From the NCBI RefSeq assembly GCF_025566985.1, contig NZ_JAOQJD010000006.1, positions 53,523 to 117,522 of the forward strand: 64,000 nucleotides of DNA, read 5' to 3'. This DNA is from Aedoeadaptatus acetigenes. GTDB taxonomy: Bacteria; Bacillota; Clostridia; Tissierellales; Peptoniphilaceae. The number at the start of each line of letters is the position of its first letter. The first letter of the stretch is position 1. The notes under the pieces are model-generated. The model was given only the letters and a program-made list of their open reading frames with translations, was not told where the DNA came from and made no database searches. The position numbers and the translations under genes are program-made. Shown here piece after piece: positions 50,464-59,481 of this stretch.

Positions 50464-50490
50464 TTGATTTTAATGCCCTTATGGTATAAT
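50464..50490 (+). promoter_or_regulatory. Promoter of tig
   Basis: TATAAT at 50485-50490 preceded by TGG (extended -10), with TTGATT at 50464-50469 (15-bp spacer). Confidence 0.7.
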
Positions 50491-50520
50491 GCTTTAGATA
50501 TAAATTATGGAGGGATAAGG

Positions 50521-51855
50521 ATGACAGAGATCAAAAAGCAAGAAAAGAATAAAGTTTATTTCGACCTGACGGTTCCCCACGAGGAAATCAAAGAAGCGGA
50601 GTCGAAAGTTTATAAACGCAACAAAAATTACTTCAACGTGCCGGGATTCCGCAAGGGCCACGCGCCGAAGAAAATCATCGAACAATTCTACGGTAGCGGT
50701 ATTTTCTTTGAAGATGCGCTGAACGAAGTGCTTCCCAAGATCTACCAAGACGCCCTGGAAGAATTGGAACTCGAGGTCATCGACCAACCGGAAATCGACA
50801 TCGACGAAGAAAACTTCGATCGCAGCAAGGATTTAATCGTCGAAGTCAGCGTTGAAATTAAGCCGGAAGTGGTTTTAGGCGACTACAAAGGCCTGGAAAT
50901 CGAAGCCGTACCCGACGAAGTTTCCGATGAAATGATCGACAACGAAATCGACAAGCAACGCCACTTAAACGCGCGCCACATTAATATCGACGACCGCGCC
51001 GCGGAAGACGGCGACAAAGTCAACATCGACTTTGAAGGAAAAGTCGACGGCGTCGCTTTTGAAGGCGGAAGTGCCGAAGACCAAGAACTGGAATTGGGCA
51101 GCGGCAGCTTTATCCCGGGCTTTGAAGAAGGCATCGTCGGCCATGAAATCGGCGAAACCTTCGACATCGACGTAAAATTCCCGGAAGACTACTTCAACGA
51201 AGACTTAAAGGGCAAAGACGCTGTCTTTACCATTACCTTAAATTCCATCGCCGTGGAAGAATTACCGGAAGTGGACGATGAATTCATTAAAGACATTTCC
51301 GAATTCGACACCGTGGACGAATACAAGGCGGATCTGAAGAAGCAAAAGACCGAAGAAGTTGAAGCCAATGCGAAAAACATTCGCATGGACCGCGCATTGG
51401 AAGCCGCTGCGGCAAATGCCAAAGTGGACGTGCCGGAAGTCATGGTGAACAACGCCATCGACGAACAAATCCGCAGCATGGACAACAACATGCGCAGCCA
51501 AGGCCTGCAACTGGAACAATACCTGCAAATGCTGGGCCAAAGCTTAGATGACTTCAAAGACTCCATGCGTCCCGACGCGGAAAAAGAAGTGTTGAAATCC
51601 TTGGTTCTGGAAGCCATCGTTGAAGCGGAAAAATTCGAAATTTCCGACGACGAAGTGGAAGCTTACGCCAGAGAAATGTCCGAACGCTACTTTAAAGGCG
51701 ACGAAGACAAACAGGAAGAAATGATCAAGACCATGATGGAATCCAACAAGGACCTCATGAAGTCTGACTTAGAACGCAAAAAAGCCGTCGAACTTCTCGT
51801 AGACAATGCGAAAGAAGTGGAAGGCTTAAATAAAGACGAAAGCGAAGAAGCATAA
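50521..51855 (+). CDS. tig: Trigger factor (ribosome-associated chaperone, PPIase)
   Basis: A 444-residue trigger factor. The ribosome-binding N-domain (1-115) contains the GFRKGHAPKKIIEQFYG signature. The FKBP-like PPIase domain (about 160-240, AEDGDKVNIDFEGKVDGVAF) and helical C-domain follow. ATG 50521 follows GGAGGGATAAGG; an upstream in-frame ATG at 50464 overlaps the promoter. It folds nascent chains and stands first in the tig-clpP-clpX-lon chaperone/protease block. Confidence 0.96.
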   Translation: MTEIKKQEKNKVYFDLTVPHEEIKEAESKVYKRNKNYFNVPGFRKGHAPKKIIEQFYGSGIFFEDALNEVLPKIYQDALEELELEVIDQPEIDIDEENFDRSKDLIVEVSVEIKPEVVLGDYKGLEIEAVPDEVSDEMIDNEIDKQRHLNARHINIDDRAAEDGDKVNIDFEGKVDGVAFEGGSAEDQELELGSGSFIPGFEEGIVGHEIGETFDIDVKFPEDYFNEDLKGKDAVFTITLNSIAVEELPEVDDEFIKDISEFDTVDEYKADLKKQKTEEVEANAKNIRMDRALEAAAANAKVDVPEVMVNNAIDEQIRSMDNNMRSQGLQLEQYLQMLGQSLDDFKDSMRPDAEKEVLKSLVLEAIVEAEKFEISDDEVEAYAREMSERYFKGDEDKQEEMIKTMMESNKDLMKSDLERKKAVELLVDNAKEVEGLNKDESEEA

Positions 51856-51889
51856 GAGGCTGCACGAGCCTCGAAAAGGAGGCATAAGT

Positions 51890-52474
51890 ATGGCACTGGT
51901 ACCCATGGTCGTGGAACAAACCAATCGCGGCGAAAGAAGCTACGATATTTATTCCCGACTTTTAAAAGACCGGATTATCTTTTTAACCGGCGAAGTAAAC
52001 GATCAAATGGCGGATTTAATCGTCGCCCAACTTTTGTTTTTGGAATCGGAAGATCCGGACAAGGACATTCAAATCTATATTAACTCCCCCGGCGGTTCCG
52101 TGAGCGCGGGCTTTGCCATCTACGACACGATGCAATACATTAAGCCAGACGTCTCCACCATTTGCGTGGGCCTCGCCGCATCCATGGGCGCGTTTCTGCT
52201 CCTGGCCGGCGAAAAGGGCAAGCGCTACGCCTTGCCCAATGCGGACATTATGATCCACCAACCCCTGGGCGGCGCCCAAGGCCAGGCATCGGACATTCAA
52301 ATTCACGCGGAAAAAATCTTAAAGACCCGCAAGCAATTAAACGCCATTATCGCCGAGCGAACCGGTCAAACCCTGAAAAAGGTGGAAAAAGATACGGATC
52401 GCGACTTCTTTATGTCGGCGGAAGAGGCGAAAGCTTACGGTATCATCGACGATGTGATCGTCAAACGTAAATAG
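51890..52474 (+). CDS. clpP: ATP-dependent Clp protease proteolytic subunit
   Basis: A 194-residue serine protease with triad S98 (GLAASMGAF), H123 (MIHQPLGGAQGQ) and D172 (TDRDFF). It forms the tetradecameric chamber that works with ClpX, encoded 11 bp downstream. AAGGAGGCATAAGT ribosome site. Full length. Confidence 0.97.
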   Translation: MALVPMVVEQTNRGERSYDIYSRLLKDRIIFLTGEVNDQMADLIVAQLLFLESEDPDKDIQIYINSPGGSVSAGFAIYDTMQYIKPDVSTICVGLAASMGAFLLLAGEKGKRYALPNADIMIHQPLGGAQGQASDIQIHAEKILKTRKQLNAIIAERTGQTLKKVEKDTDRDFFMSAEEAKAYGIIDDVIVKRK

Positions 52475-52485
52475 TTAGGAGCATC

Positions 52486-53742
52486 ATGACAGAAGAAAAA
52501 AAAGATCAGCGCTGCTCGTTTTGCGGCAAGTCCAAAGATCAGGTACAAAAACTGGTCCAAGGACCCGACGCCTATATTTGCGACGAATGCATTCACTTGT
52601 GCGAAGATATTTTAAGACAGGAAATGGCGCCGAAAGAGGCGGTTGCTTCCGACCATCTGCCCACGCCGGCGGAAATTAAGGCGACCTTAGACGACTACGT
52701 CATTCGCCAGGAAAGCGCCAAGCGCGCCCTGGCCGTGGCTGTTTACAATCACTACAAGCGCATTCGCACCCAAGAAGCCGGCGGAGGCGACGACAGTGTT
52801 GAAATTCAGAAGAGCAATATTTTAATGGTGGGCCCCACGGGCAGCGGCAAAACCCTTTTGGCGCAAACCATGGCCCGCATCCTGGATGTGCCCTTTGCCA
52901 TCGCCGATGCCACCTCTCTTACCGAGGCGGGCTACGTCGGCGAAGATGTGGAAAATATTATTCTGAAGCTGATTCAGGCGGCGGATTACGACATCGAAGC
53001 GGCGGAGCGGGGCATCATCTATGTGGACGAAATCGACAAGATCGCCCGCAAATCGGAAAATGTCTCCATTACCCGCGACGTGAGCGGCGAAGGGGTGCAA
53101 CAGGCCCTTTTAAAACTCATCGAAGGCACGGAGGCCAATGTTCCGCCCCAAGGAGGCAGAAAACATCCGAATCAGGAATTTATTCAAGTGGATACGTCCA
53201 ATATCCTCTTTATCTTAGGCGGTGCCTTCGATTCGTTGGATAAAATCATCGAAGCCCGCTTAGGAAAAGGCGGCATCGGCTTCGGCACGGAAATCAAACG
53301 GAGCAAGCACGACGAGGTCAACCTTCTTGAAGAACTGGAAGGGGAAGATCTCTTAAAGTACGGCTTGATCCCGGAATTTATCGGCCGTTTGCCCGTCACC
53401 GTCACCTTGGAGGAGCTGGATAAAGACGCGTTGGTTCACATTTTGACCCAACCGAAAAACGCCATCGTGAAACAGTACAAGGCCCTCTTCGCCATGGACG
53501 GCGTGGAACTGGAATTCGAAGACGACGCTTTAGACGCCATTGCGGAAAAAGCCATCAAGAAGAAATCCGGCGCCCGCGGCCTGAGAGGCACCATCGAAGA
53601 GATCATGATGGACACCATGTTCGAAATTCCTTCCATGGACGACGTGAAACGCGTCGTCGTCACCAAGGCCAGCGTCGAAGGCGACGAGGACCCGATCATG
53701 GAAAGAGACGAGCCCTTGAAAAAGATCTCGTCGGATCAATAA
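52486..53742 (+). CDS. clpX: ATP-dependent Clp protease ATP-binding subunit ClpX
   Basis: A 418-residue AAA+ unfoldase. The N-terminal C4 zinc domain (CSFCGKSKDQVQ...CDECIHLC) is followed by Walker A GPTGSGKTLL, Walker B IIYVDEIDKI, pore loop GYVGEDVE and the ClpP-docking IGFGTEI loop. ATG 52486 follows TTAGGAGC. Paired with clpP. Confidence 0.97.
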   Translation: MTEEKKDQRCSFCGKSKDQVQKLVQGPDAYICDECIHLCEDILRQEMAPKEAVASDHLPTPAEIKATLDDYVIRQESAKRALAVAVYNHYKRIRTQEAGGGDDSVEIQKSNILMVGPTGSGKTLLAQTMARILDVPFAIADATSLTEAGYVGEDVENIILKLIQAADYDIEAAERGIIYVDEIDKIARKSENVSITRDVSGEGVQQALLKLIEGTEANVPPQGGRKHPNQEFIQVDTSNILFILGGAFDSLDKIIEARLGKGGIGFGTEIKRSKHDEVNLLEELEGEDLLKYGLIPEFIGRLPVTVTLEELDKDALVHILTQPKNAIVKQYKALFAMDGVELEFEDDALDAIAEKAIKKKSGARGLRGTIEEIMMDTMFEIPSMDDVKRVVVTKASVEGDEDPIMERDEPLKKISSDQ

Positions 53743-53745
53743 GCG

Positions 53746-53772
53746 AAAGGCTCACCCAGGTGGGCCTTTTTA
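53746..53772 (+). terminator. Terminator between clpX and lon
   Basis: AAAGGCTCACC pairs with GGTGGGCCTTT across a two-base gap (one T-G wobble), followed by a T run. The lon ribosome site begins 5 bases later, so readthrough is possible. Confidence 0.75.
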
Positions 53773-53786
53773 TATAAGGAGAAACT

Positions 53787-56117
53787 ATGGCAATAAAAAC
53801 GGAAAACGGAACTTTTCCCCTTTTGGCCCTAAGGGATATGGTCATTTTGCCCCACGTCATCACCCATTTTGACGCGGCGAGAAAGCCGTCGGTGGCGGCC
53901 ATCGAGCGGGCGGACGGATCCGACGGCTATATCTTTGTGGTGACACAGAGAGATCCCGAAGTGGAAGAGCCCGAAGCCGAAGACCTTTACGAGACGGGCA
54001 CCATTTGTAAAATCAACCAGATCCTGCGCCTGCCCGGCGGCATCGTGCGGGTGCTCGTGAAAGGCGTGGCCCGGGGCGTGATTCAGTCGGTGGATACCTC
54101 CGGCAAGTGGATGGAAGCCGACGTGGTGCGCTACGACGACGCCGAGGAGGCTATGGAGCCGGAGCTCGAGGCCCTTTTGCGCCTCACGGAAGACGACTTG
54201 GACGAGTACATCGAAAAAAACAACAAGATCTACCCGGGCCTTTTGGATTCGGTGATTAACTACGACTCGCCCCAGGCCTTCGCCGACACCGTGGCGGGCT
54301 ACGTCAATATGAAGGCGGAAGACGCCCAAAGCATCCTCGATGCCATGGACGTGAAGGAGCGGCTCACCCGCCTGCACAGCATTTTAATGCGGGAGAACGA
54401 ACTCTTGCGCATTTCCAACGCCATCGACGACAAGGTGAAACATTCCATTAACGAAAATCAAAAGGAATACTTCCTGAAAGAGCAGATGCGCGTCATCCAG
54501 AAGGAACTCACCGGGGAAGAAGAAGAGGAAGTGGCGGAATACCGCCGTCGCCTGGAAGAGAAGGCCCTTCCCGAGGAAGTGCGGGAGAAAGCGGAGAAAG
54601 AGCTGAAGAAGCTGGAGCGCATGAACGCCGCCTCGCCGGAGTACGCGGGCCAGACCAATTACCTGGACTGGATTTTGGACCTGCCCTGGTGCGACGAAGC
54701 GGAAGAGGAACACAGTTTAAAAGAAGCCCGCAAGATTTTAGACGAGGCCCACTACGGCTTAAAGGACATTAAAGAGCGGATATTGGAATTTATCGCCCTG
54801 AGGAAGAAATCCCCGGATGCCAAGTCGCCGATCCTTTGCCTCGTCGGCCCGCCGGGCGTGGGCAAAACCAGCATCGCCGCCTCCGTTGCGGAAGCGCTGA
54901 ACAAGCCCTATGTGCGCATGAGCTTGGGCGGCATGACCGACGAAAACGAAATTCGCGGCCACCGCAGAACCTATGTGGGCGCCATGCCCGGCCGCGTCAT
55001 CAGTCTGATGAAAGAGGCGAAGAAAAACAACCCCCTCTTCCTTCTCGACGAAATCGACAAAGTGGGCAACGACTATCGGGGCGATCCGGCCTCGGGTCTC
55101 TTGGAAGTCCTGGATCCGGCGCAAAACAACAGCTTCACCGATCGGTTTTTGGAAATTCCCTTCGACCTGTCGAAAGTCTTTTTCATCACCACGGCCAACA
55201 CCACCAAGACCATTCCGGCGCCCCTTTTGGACCGCATGGAAATCATCACCATCGGCGGCTACACCCCCGAGGAGAAAAAGGAAATCGCCAAGCGCCATCT
55301 GTGGCCCAAGCATTTAAAAGATGTAGGATACAGCGCCGAGGACATGACCATTTCCGACAATGCCATCGACACCATGATCGAAAACTACACGAAAGAAGCC
55401 GGTGTCCGCATGTTGGACAAGGAGCTGGCGAAAATCGTGCGCAAGGTGAATTTGGAATTTTTGGAAACGGGCAAGAAAAAGGCCCACATTACCAATCGCA
55501 ATCTGAACAAATATCTGGGCGAGAAAAAGGCCCTGGAAAAGGACATCGAAGAGGAAGACCTCATCGGCTACGTCAACGGCCTGGCCTGGACGGCGGTGGG
55601 CGGCGTGCTTTTGGGCATCGAAGTGAACATCGTGCCGGGCAAGGGCAAGATTCAACTCACCGGCCAGCTGGGCAATGTCATGAGGGAATCGGCGCAGGCG
55701 GCCCTTACCTATATTTGGAGCGTGGAAGAAAAATTAGGCCTTCCTGAAGACTTTAAGGACAAACACGACATCCACATTCACGTCCCCGACGGCGCCACGC
55801 CGAAAGACGGCCCCTCGGCGGGCATCGCCATGACCACGGCCCTGTACTCCGCCATGGCGAAAATTCCCGTGAATCGCTTCGTGGCCATGACCGGCGAAGT
55901 CACCCTTCGCGGCCGCGTGCTCCCCATCGGCGGGCTCAAGGAGAAGCTTCTCGCCGCGCAACGGGCCGGCGTGAAAACCGTCCTCGTGCCCAAGGCCAAT
56001 CTCAGGGACTTAAAGGACATGGATTCTCCCTCCATTAAAAAGCTCAACGTCATCGGCGTGGAGCACATGGATGAAGTATTGAAAGAGGCGATGGTACGTG
56101 AAGATACGTCAGTGTGA
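53787..56117 (+). CDS. lon: Endopeptidase La (Lon protease)
   Basis: A 776-residue LonA. The N-terminal substrate domain (LLALRDMVILPHVITHFDA), AAA+ module with GPPGVGKTS, and C-terminal protease with catalytic dyad S677 (DGPSAG) and K720 (GGLKEK) are all present. It degrades damaged and regulatory proteins. ATAAGGAGAAACT precedes ATG 53787. It overlaps engB by 20 bases. Confidence 0.97.
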   Translation: MAIKTENGTFPLLALRDMVILPHVITHFDAARKPSVAAIERADGSDGYIFVVTQRDPEVEEPEAEDLYETGTICKINQILRLPGGIVRVLVKGVARGVIQSVDTSGKWMEADVVRYDDAEEAMEPELEALLRLTEDDLDEYIEKNNKIYPGLLDSVINYDSPQAFADTVAGYVNMKAEDAQSILDAMDVKERLTRLHSILMRENELLRISNAIDDKVKHSINENQKEYFLKEQMRVIQKELTGEEEEEVAEYRRRLEEKALPEEVREKAEKELKKLERMNAASPEYAGQTNYLDWILDLPWCDEAEEEHSLKEARKILDEAHYGLKDIKERILEFIALRKKSPDAKSPILCLVGPPGVGKTSIAASVAEALNKPYVRMSLGGMTDENEIRGHRRTYVGAMPGRVISLMKEAKKNNPLFLLDEIDKVGNDYRGDPASGLLEVLDPAQNNSFTDRFLEIPFDLSKVFFITTANTTKTIPAPLLDRMEIITIGGYTPEEKKEIAKRHLWPKHLKDVGYSAEDMTISDNAIDTMIENYTKEAGVRMLDKELAKIVRKVNLEFLETGKKKAHITNRNLNKYLGEKKALEKDIEEEDLIGYVNGLAWTAVGGVLLGIEVNIVPGKGKIQLTGQLGNVMRESAQAALTYIWSVEEKLGLPEDFKDKHDIHIHVPDGATPKDGPSAGIAMTTALYSAMAKIPVNRFVAMTGEVTLRGRVLPIGGLKEKLLAAQRAGVKTVLVPKANLRDLKDMDSPSIKKLNVIGVEHMDEVLKEAMVREDTSV

Positions 56118-56700
56118 ACTTGAAAAAGTCGCCGTAAAAAAAGAGCAGTACCCGGCGGCGGATCTGCCGGAGTTTGCTTTTTGCGGCCGCTCCAATGTGG
56201 GTAAGAGCAGCTTCACCAACGCCATGTTGGGAAGAAAAAACCTGGCCCGCACCAGCGGCAAGCCGGGAAAGACCCGCACCATAAATTTCTACCGCATCAA
56301 CGACGCCCTGCGCCTCGTGGATCTGCCGGGCTACGGCTACGCCGTGGCGTCGAAAAAAGAACAGGACGCCTGGGCCAAGACCATTAATGAATACCTGGAA
56401 AGTCGCGACAATTTGGCGGAGCTGATACTCCTCGTGGACATGCGCCACGAGCCCACGGCCAAGGACAAGGAAATGTACGCTTGGATATTGGAAAACGACT
56501 TTGCCGGCCTCGTCGTGGCCACAAAGGCCGACAAATTATCGAAAAATCAGCGGCACAAAGCCTTTGCCACCATTAAAAAAGCATTGAACGTGCCCTACGA
56601 CGACCTCATCGTCCCATACAGCGCCGTCACCAAAGAAAACGTGGACGTGCTGTGGGAGATCCTCGACGACATGGCGGCCTATTACAGAAAAAAAGACTGA
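56098..56700 (+). CDS. engB: Ribosome biogenesis GTP-binding protein EngB/YsxC
   Basis: A 200-residue TrmE-Era-Obg family GTPase with G1 GRSNVGKSSFTN, G2 KPGKTRTIN, G3 DLPGYGYA and G4 TKADKLSK. It aids late 50S assembly. It starts at GTG 56098 inside the end of lon; the lon-engB (lonA-ysxC) order is conserved in Firmicutes. Full length. Confidence 0.95.
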   Translation: MKIRQCELEKVAVKKEQYPAADLPEFAFCGRSNVGKSSFTNAMLGRKNLARTSGKPGKTRTINFYRINDALRLVDLPGYGYAVASKKEQDAWAKTINEYLESRDNLAELILLVDMRHEPTAKDKEMYAWILENDFAGLVVATKADKLSKNQRHKAFATIKKALNVPYDDLIVPYSAVTKENVDVLWEILDDMAAYYRKKD

Positions 56701-56701
56701 A

Positions 56702-56736
56702 AAAAATCCATTGGGCGCGGGCTCAATGGATTTTCT
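56702..56736 (+). terminator. Terminator of the lon-engB operon
   Basis: AAAATCCATTG pairs perfectly with CAATGGATTTT across a 10-base loop, ending in TTTTCT. Confidence 0.75.
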
Positions 56737-56749
56737 GTGTATATGGCCA

Positions 56750-56782
56750 ATAAAAAAGGCGCGGCATAAGCCGCGCTCTTTA
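56750..56782 (-). terminator. Terminator of the rubredoxin gene
   Basis: On the minus strand, GCGCGGC-TTAT-GCCGCGC is followed by a run of T (plus-strand A run near 56753-56758). Confidence 0.85.
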
Positions 56783-56789
56783 TATGCGA

Positions 56790-56951
56790 TTATTCAGCCT
56801 TTTCGAAGTCGTCTTTGCTGGCGCCGCAGAGGGGGCATTCCCAATCAGCGGGGAGATCAGCAAAAGCGGTACCGGGCTTTACACCGTTGTCCGGGTCGCC
56901 TTCGGCGGGGTCGTAAATGTAACCACATACTTGGCATTCATATTTGTCCAT
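56790..56951 (-). CDS. Rubredoxin
   Basis: A 53-residue rubredoxin on the minus strand: MDKYECQVCGYIYDPAEGD, ending CPLCGASKDDFEKAE. The two C-x2-C-G pairs (C6/C9 and C39/C42) bind one iron. It carries electrons to oxygen- or peroxide-detoxifying enzymes in anaerobes. AAAGGAG (plus 56960-56966) lies 8 bases before the ATG. Transcribed alone, with its own promoter and terminator. Confidence 0.97.
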   Translation of the reverse strand: MDKYECQVCGYIYDPAEGDPDNGVKPGTAFADLPADWECPLCGASKDDFEKAE

Positions 56952-56969
56952 GTGTTGAACTCCTTTCAA

Positions 56970-56998
56970 TTGTTAACTTGTCAACTGCTTATATTATA
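56970..56998 (-). promoter_or_regulatory. Rubredoxin promoter with Rex-like half-site
   Basis: TATAAT on the minus strand at plus 56998-56993. Downstream of it, plus 56970-56987 reads TTGTTAACTTGTCAACTG; the first seven bases match a clostridial Rex half-site (TTGTTAA, four-base gap) but the second half matches only partly. Redox control is a weak suggestion. Confidence 0.4.
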
Positions 56999-57140
56999 CC
57001 CGGGGAATGGAAAAAGTAACAGAGGAAATGAAAAATTCAAAAAAGAAAAGAAAAGCATAAGGGAAAGCTGAGAAAATCCCCTTCGCCCCGGTTTTTTTCG
57101 GAACCTTCTTGGGTAAAAAGAAACCATAGGGGTGAAAGAA

Positions 57141-57536
57141 ATGAGAGAAGTGCGTACCTATGAAGGGGCCGTGGCCAGCGACATGGAGGCTCTGCGCGGA
57201 TTTATCGCCGAGACCATGGAGGCCATCGCGGCATATATTCCCAATCGGGATCTACAATATAATATTCGCCTGATCATCGACGAGCTCATGGTAAACGGCG
57301 CCGATCACGGGAACGCATGGAACCGGGACAAGCAGGTCTTTTTGCGCATCGACATGGAGCCCGATCGGATGCGCATCGCCGTGCGGGACGAAGGGGAAGG
57401 CTTTTACTATTCCGCGGAAGATTTTGAGTGCACCACCGACAGCTGCTGCGGCCGAGGCCTTTTCATCGTGGAATCCATTTGTCGCTCTGTGGAATACAAG
57501 GGCAATTCCATTCACTGTTTAATGGATTTGGTTTAA
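57141..57536 (+). CDS. Anti-sigma-factor-like serine kinase (HATPase_c_2)
   Basis: A 131-residue GHKL ATPase domain like RsbW/SpoIIAB. The N-box is IIDELMVNGADHGN, G1 is DEGEGF and G2 is CGRGLFIVES. Such proteins bind or phosphorylate anti-anti-sigma factors, but no sigma or antagonist gene is adjacent. ATG 57141 is chosen since AGGGGTGAAAG lies upstream; a GTG at 57132 is inside that site. Target unknown. Confidence 0.8.
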   Translation: MREVRTYEGAVASDMEALRGFIAETMEAIAAYIPNRDLQYNIRLIIDELMVNGADHGNAWNRDKQVFLRIDMEPDRMRIAVRDEGEGFYYSAEDFECTTDSCCGRGLFIVESICRSVEYKGNSIHCLMDLV

Positions 57537-57575
57537 AACATGGGTAAGCGCCTTTCGTGAAAGGGAAAAATGCTG

Positions 57576-57581
57576 TATAAT
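57576..57581 (+). promoter_or_regulatory. -10 box of typA
   Basis: TATAAT with a poor -35 (TTTCGT at 57553-57558, 17-bp spacer). Confidence 0.6.
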
Positions 57582-57592
57582 AGATAAGTTGA

Positions 57593-57619
57593 AGGATTGG
57601 GCAACCGATCCTATTTTTA
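57593..57619 (+). promoter_or_regulatory. Terminator-like hairpin in the typA leader
   Basis: AGGATTGG-GCAA-CCGATCCT (one wobble) is followed by ATTTTTAT and lies only a few bases after the likely transcription start. It has the form of an intrinsic terminator in a leader, or a stabilising 5' hairpin. Confidence 0.5.
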
Positions 57620-57647
57620 TGGCGGCTTTTGCCGAGAAAGGAAGTTT

Positions 57648-59468
57648 ATGGAACAGAGAGATATTCGAAATATAGCCATCATTGCCCACGTCGACCACGG
57701 AAAGACCACCTTAGTCGACGTGCTACTCAGGCAATCCGGCGTGTTCCGTGACAATCAAGTGGTAGCGGAGCGGGTTATGGACTCCGGAGACATCGAAAAG
57801 GAACGGGGCATTACGATTCTGTCGAAAAACACGGCGATTCAATACGGGGACACGAAGATCAATATTATCGACACGCCGGGCCACGCGGATTTCGGCGGCG
57901 AAGTGGAACGGGTGTTGAAAATGGTCTCCGGCGTGGTCTTGTTGGTGGACGCCTTCGAAGGCCCCATGCCCCAAACGAAATTCGTTTTGAAAAAAGCCTT
58001 CGAACTTGGCCTGGACGTCATCGTCTGCATTAACAAAGTGGACCGCCCCGGCGCCCGTCCGGAAGAAGTGGAAAACGAAGTGTTGGATCTGTTTATCGAA
58101 TTGGGCGCCGACGAAGATGTGTTGGATTCGCCCTTTATCTACGCGTCGGCGAAGGAAGGTTGGGCTTCGGAATCCGCCGATGGGACAGGTGAAAACATGA
58201 AACCCCTGTTCGAAGCCATTATTAAACACATCGAGCCGCCGATGATGGACGTGGATAAGCCCGCGCAGCTTTTAATCTCCACCATCGACTACAACGAATA
58301 CGTGGGCCGCATCGGCATCGGCCGAATCGAAAACGGCACCATCAAAAAAGGCGACAGCATGGTGCTTTTAAATGCCGCTGATCCGAACAAACGTGAATCG
58401 GTAAAGATTAACAAGATCTACGAATTCGAAGGCCTGGATCGCGTAGAAAAAGACGGCTCTTCCGTCGGCAACATCGTGGCCGTGACGGGGATCGAAGACA
58501 TTAATATCGGCGACACCATTGCGGATCCGGAAAAGGGCGAAGCCCTGGAATTCGTGAAGATCTCCGAGCCCACCCTGTCCATGACTTTCTCCGTCAACGA
58601 CTCGCCCTTTGCGGGCAGAGAAGGGGAATTCGTCACCTCTCGGCAACTCAGAACCCGCCTGTACCGTGAACTTGAAACGGACGTGAGCTTAAAGGTGGAA
58701 GACACGGACAGCACCGATGCCTTTAAGGTCAGCGGCCGCGGCGAATTGCACCTTTCCGTCTTAATCGAAAACCTGCGCCGGGAAGGCTATGAATTCCAAG
58801 TCTCCAAGCCGGAAGTGCTCTACAAAACCGTGGACGGCAAGCGCTATGAGCCCATGGAAAAAGTCACCATCGACGTGAATCAGGAATTCATCGGCTCCAT
58901 TATCGAAAAGCTGGGCCGCAGAAAAGGCGAGCTCTTAACCATGCAAGAGCCGGTCGGCGGCTATTCCCGCCTCGTCTTCCGCATTCCCGCCCGTGGCCTC
59001 ATCGGCTATCGTCAGGAATTTATTACGGACACCAAGGGCAACGGCATTATGAACTCCCAGTTCGAGGACTACGCTCCCTACAAGGGCGACATTCCCCGCC
59101 GCAAAACCGGCTCTATTATCTCCTTCGACACGGGCACCGCGTCGGCCTACGGCCTGCACAACGCCCAAGACCGCGGGGATCTCTTCGTGGAACCGGGGGA
59201 AGAAGTGTACGCCGGCATGGTGGTGGGTTCCTCGCCCAAGGGGCTGGATCTGGAAGTCAGCGTCACCAAGACGAAGAAGCAGACCAATGTGCGGGCCTCG
59301 GGCAGCGACGAAGCCCTGCGCCTCTCGCCGATTCGCGATTTGAGTCTGGAAGAAGCCATCGAGTTTATCGAAGAAGACGAACTCATTGAAATTACACCCC
59401 AGTCCTTCAGAATCAGAAAGACGATTTTGGATTCCAACAAGCGTTACAAAGCGAACAAAAACAAGTAA
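57648..59468 (+). CDS. typA: Ribosome-binding translational GTPase TypA/BipA
   Basis: A 606-residue translation-factor GTPase with G1 AHVDHGKTT, G3 DTPGHADFGGEVER, G4 NKVDRPGA, EF-G-like domains and the BipA-specific C-terminal domain. It supports 50S assembly and stress adaptation. ATG 57648 (MEQRDIRNIAIIAHVDHGKT) follows AAAGGAAG; the frame opens earlier within the leader hairpin. Length is typical. Confidence 0.96.
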   Translation: MEQRDIRNIAIIAHVDHGKTTLVDVLLRQSGVFRDNQVVAERVMDSGDIEKERGITILSKNTAIQYGDTKINIIDTPGHADFGGEVERVLKMVSGVVLLVDAFEGPMPQTKFVLKKAFELGLDVIVCINKVDRPGARPEEVENEVLDLFIELGADEDVLDSPFIYASAKEGWASESADGTGENMKPLFEAIIKHIEPPMMDVDKPAQLLISTIDYNEYVGRIGIGRIENGTIKKGDSMVLLNAADPNKRESVKINKIYEFEGLDRVEKDGSSVGNIVAVTGIEDINIGDTIADPEKGEALEFVKISEPTLSMTFSVNDSPFAGREGEFVTSRQLRTRLYRELETDVSLKVEDTDSTDAFKVSGRGELHLSVLIENLRREGYEFQVSKPEVLYKTVDGKRYEPMEKVTIDVNQEFIGSIIEKLGRRKGELLTMQEPVGGYSRLVFRIPARGLIGYRQEFITDTKGNGIMNSQFEDYAPYKGDIPRRKTGSIISFDTGTASAYGLHNAQDRGDLFVEPGEEVYAGMVVGSSPKGLDLEVSVTKTKKQTNVRASGSDEALRLSPIRDLSLEEAIEFIEEDELIEITPQSFRIRKTILDSNKRYKANKNK

Positions 59469-59481
59469 CAGGAGGGAAATC

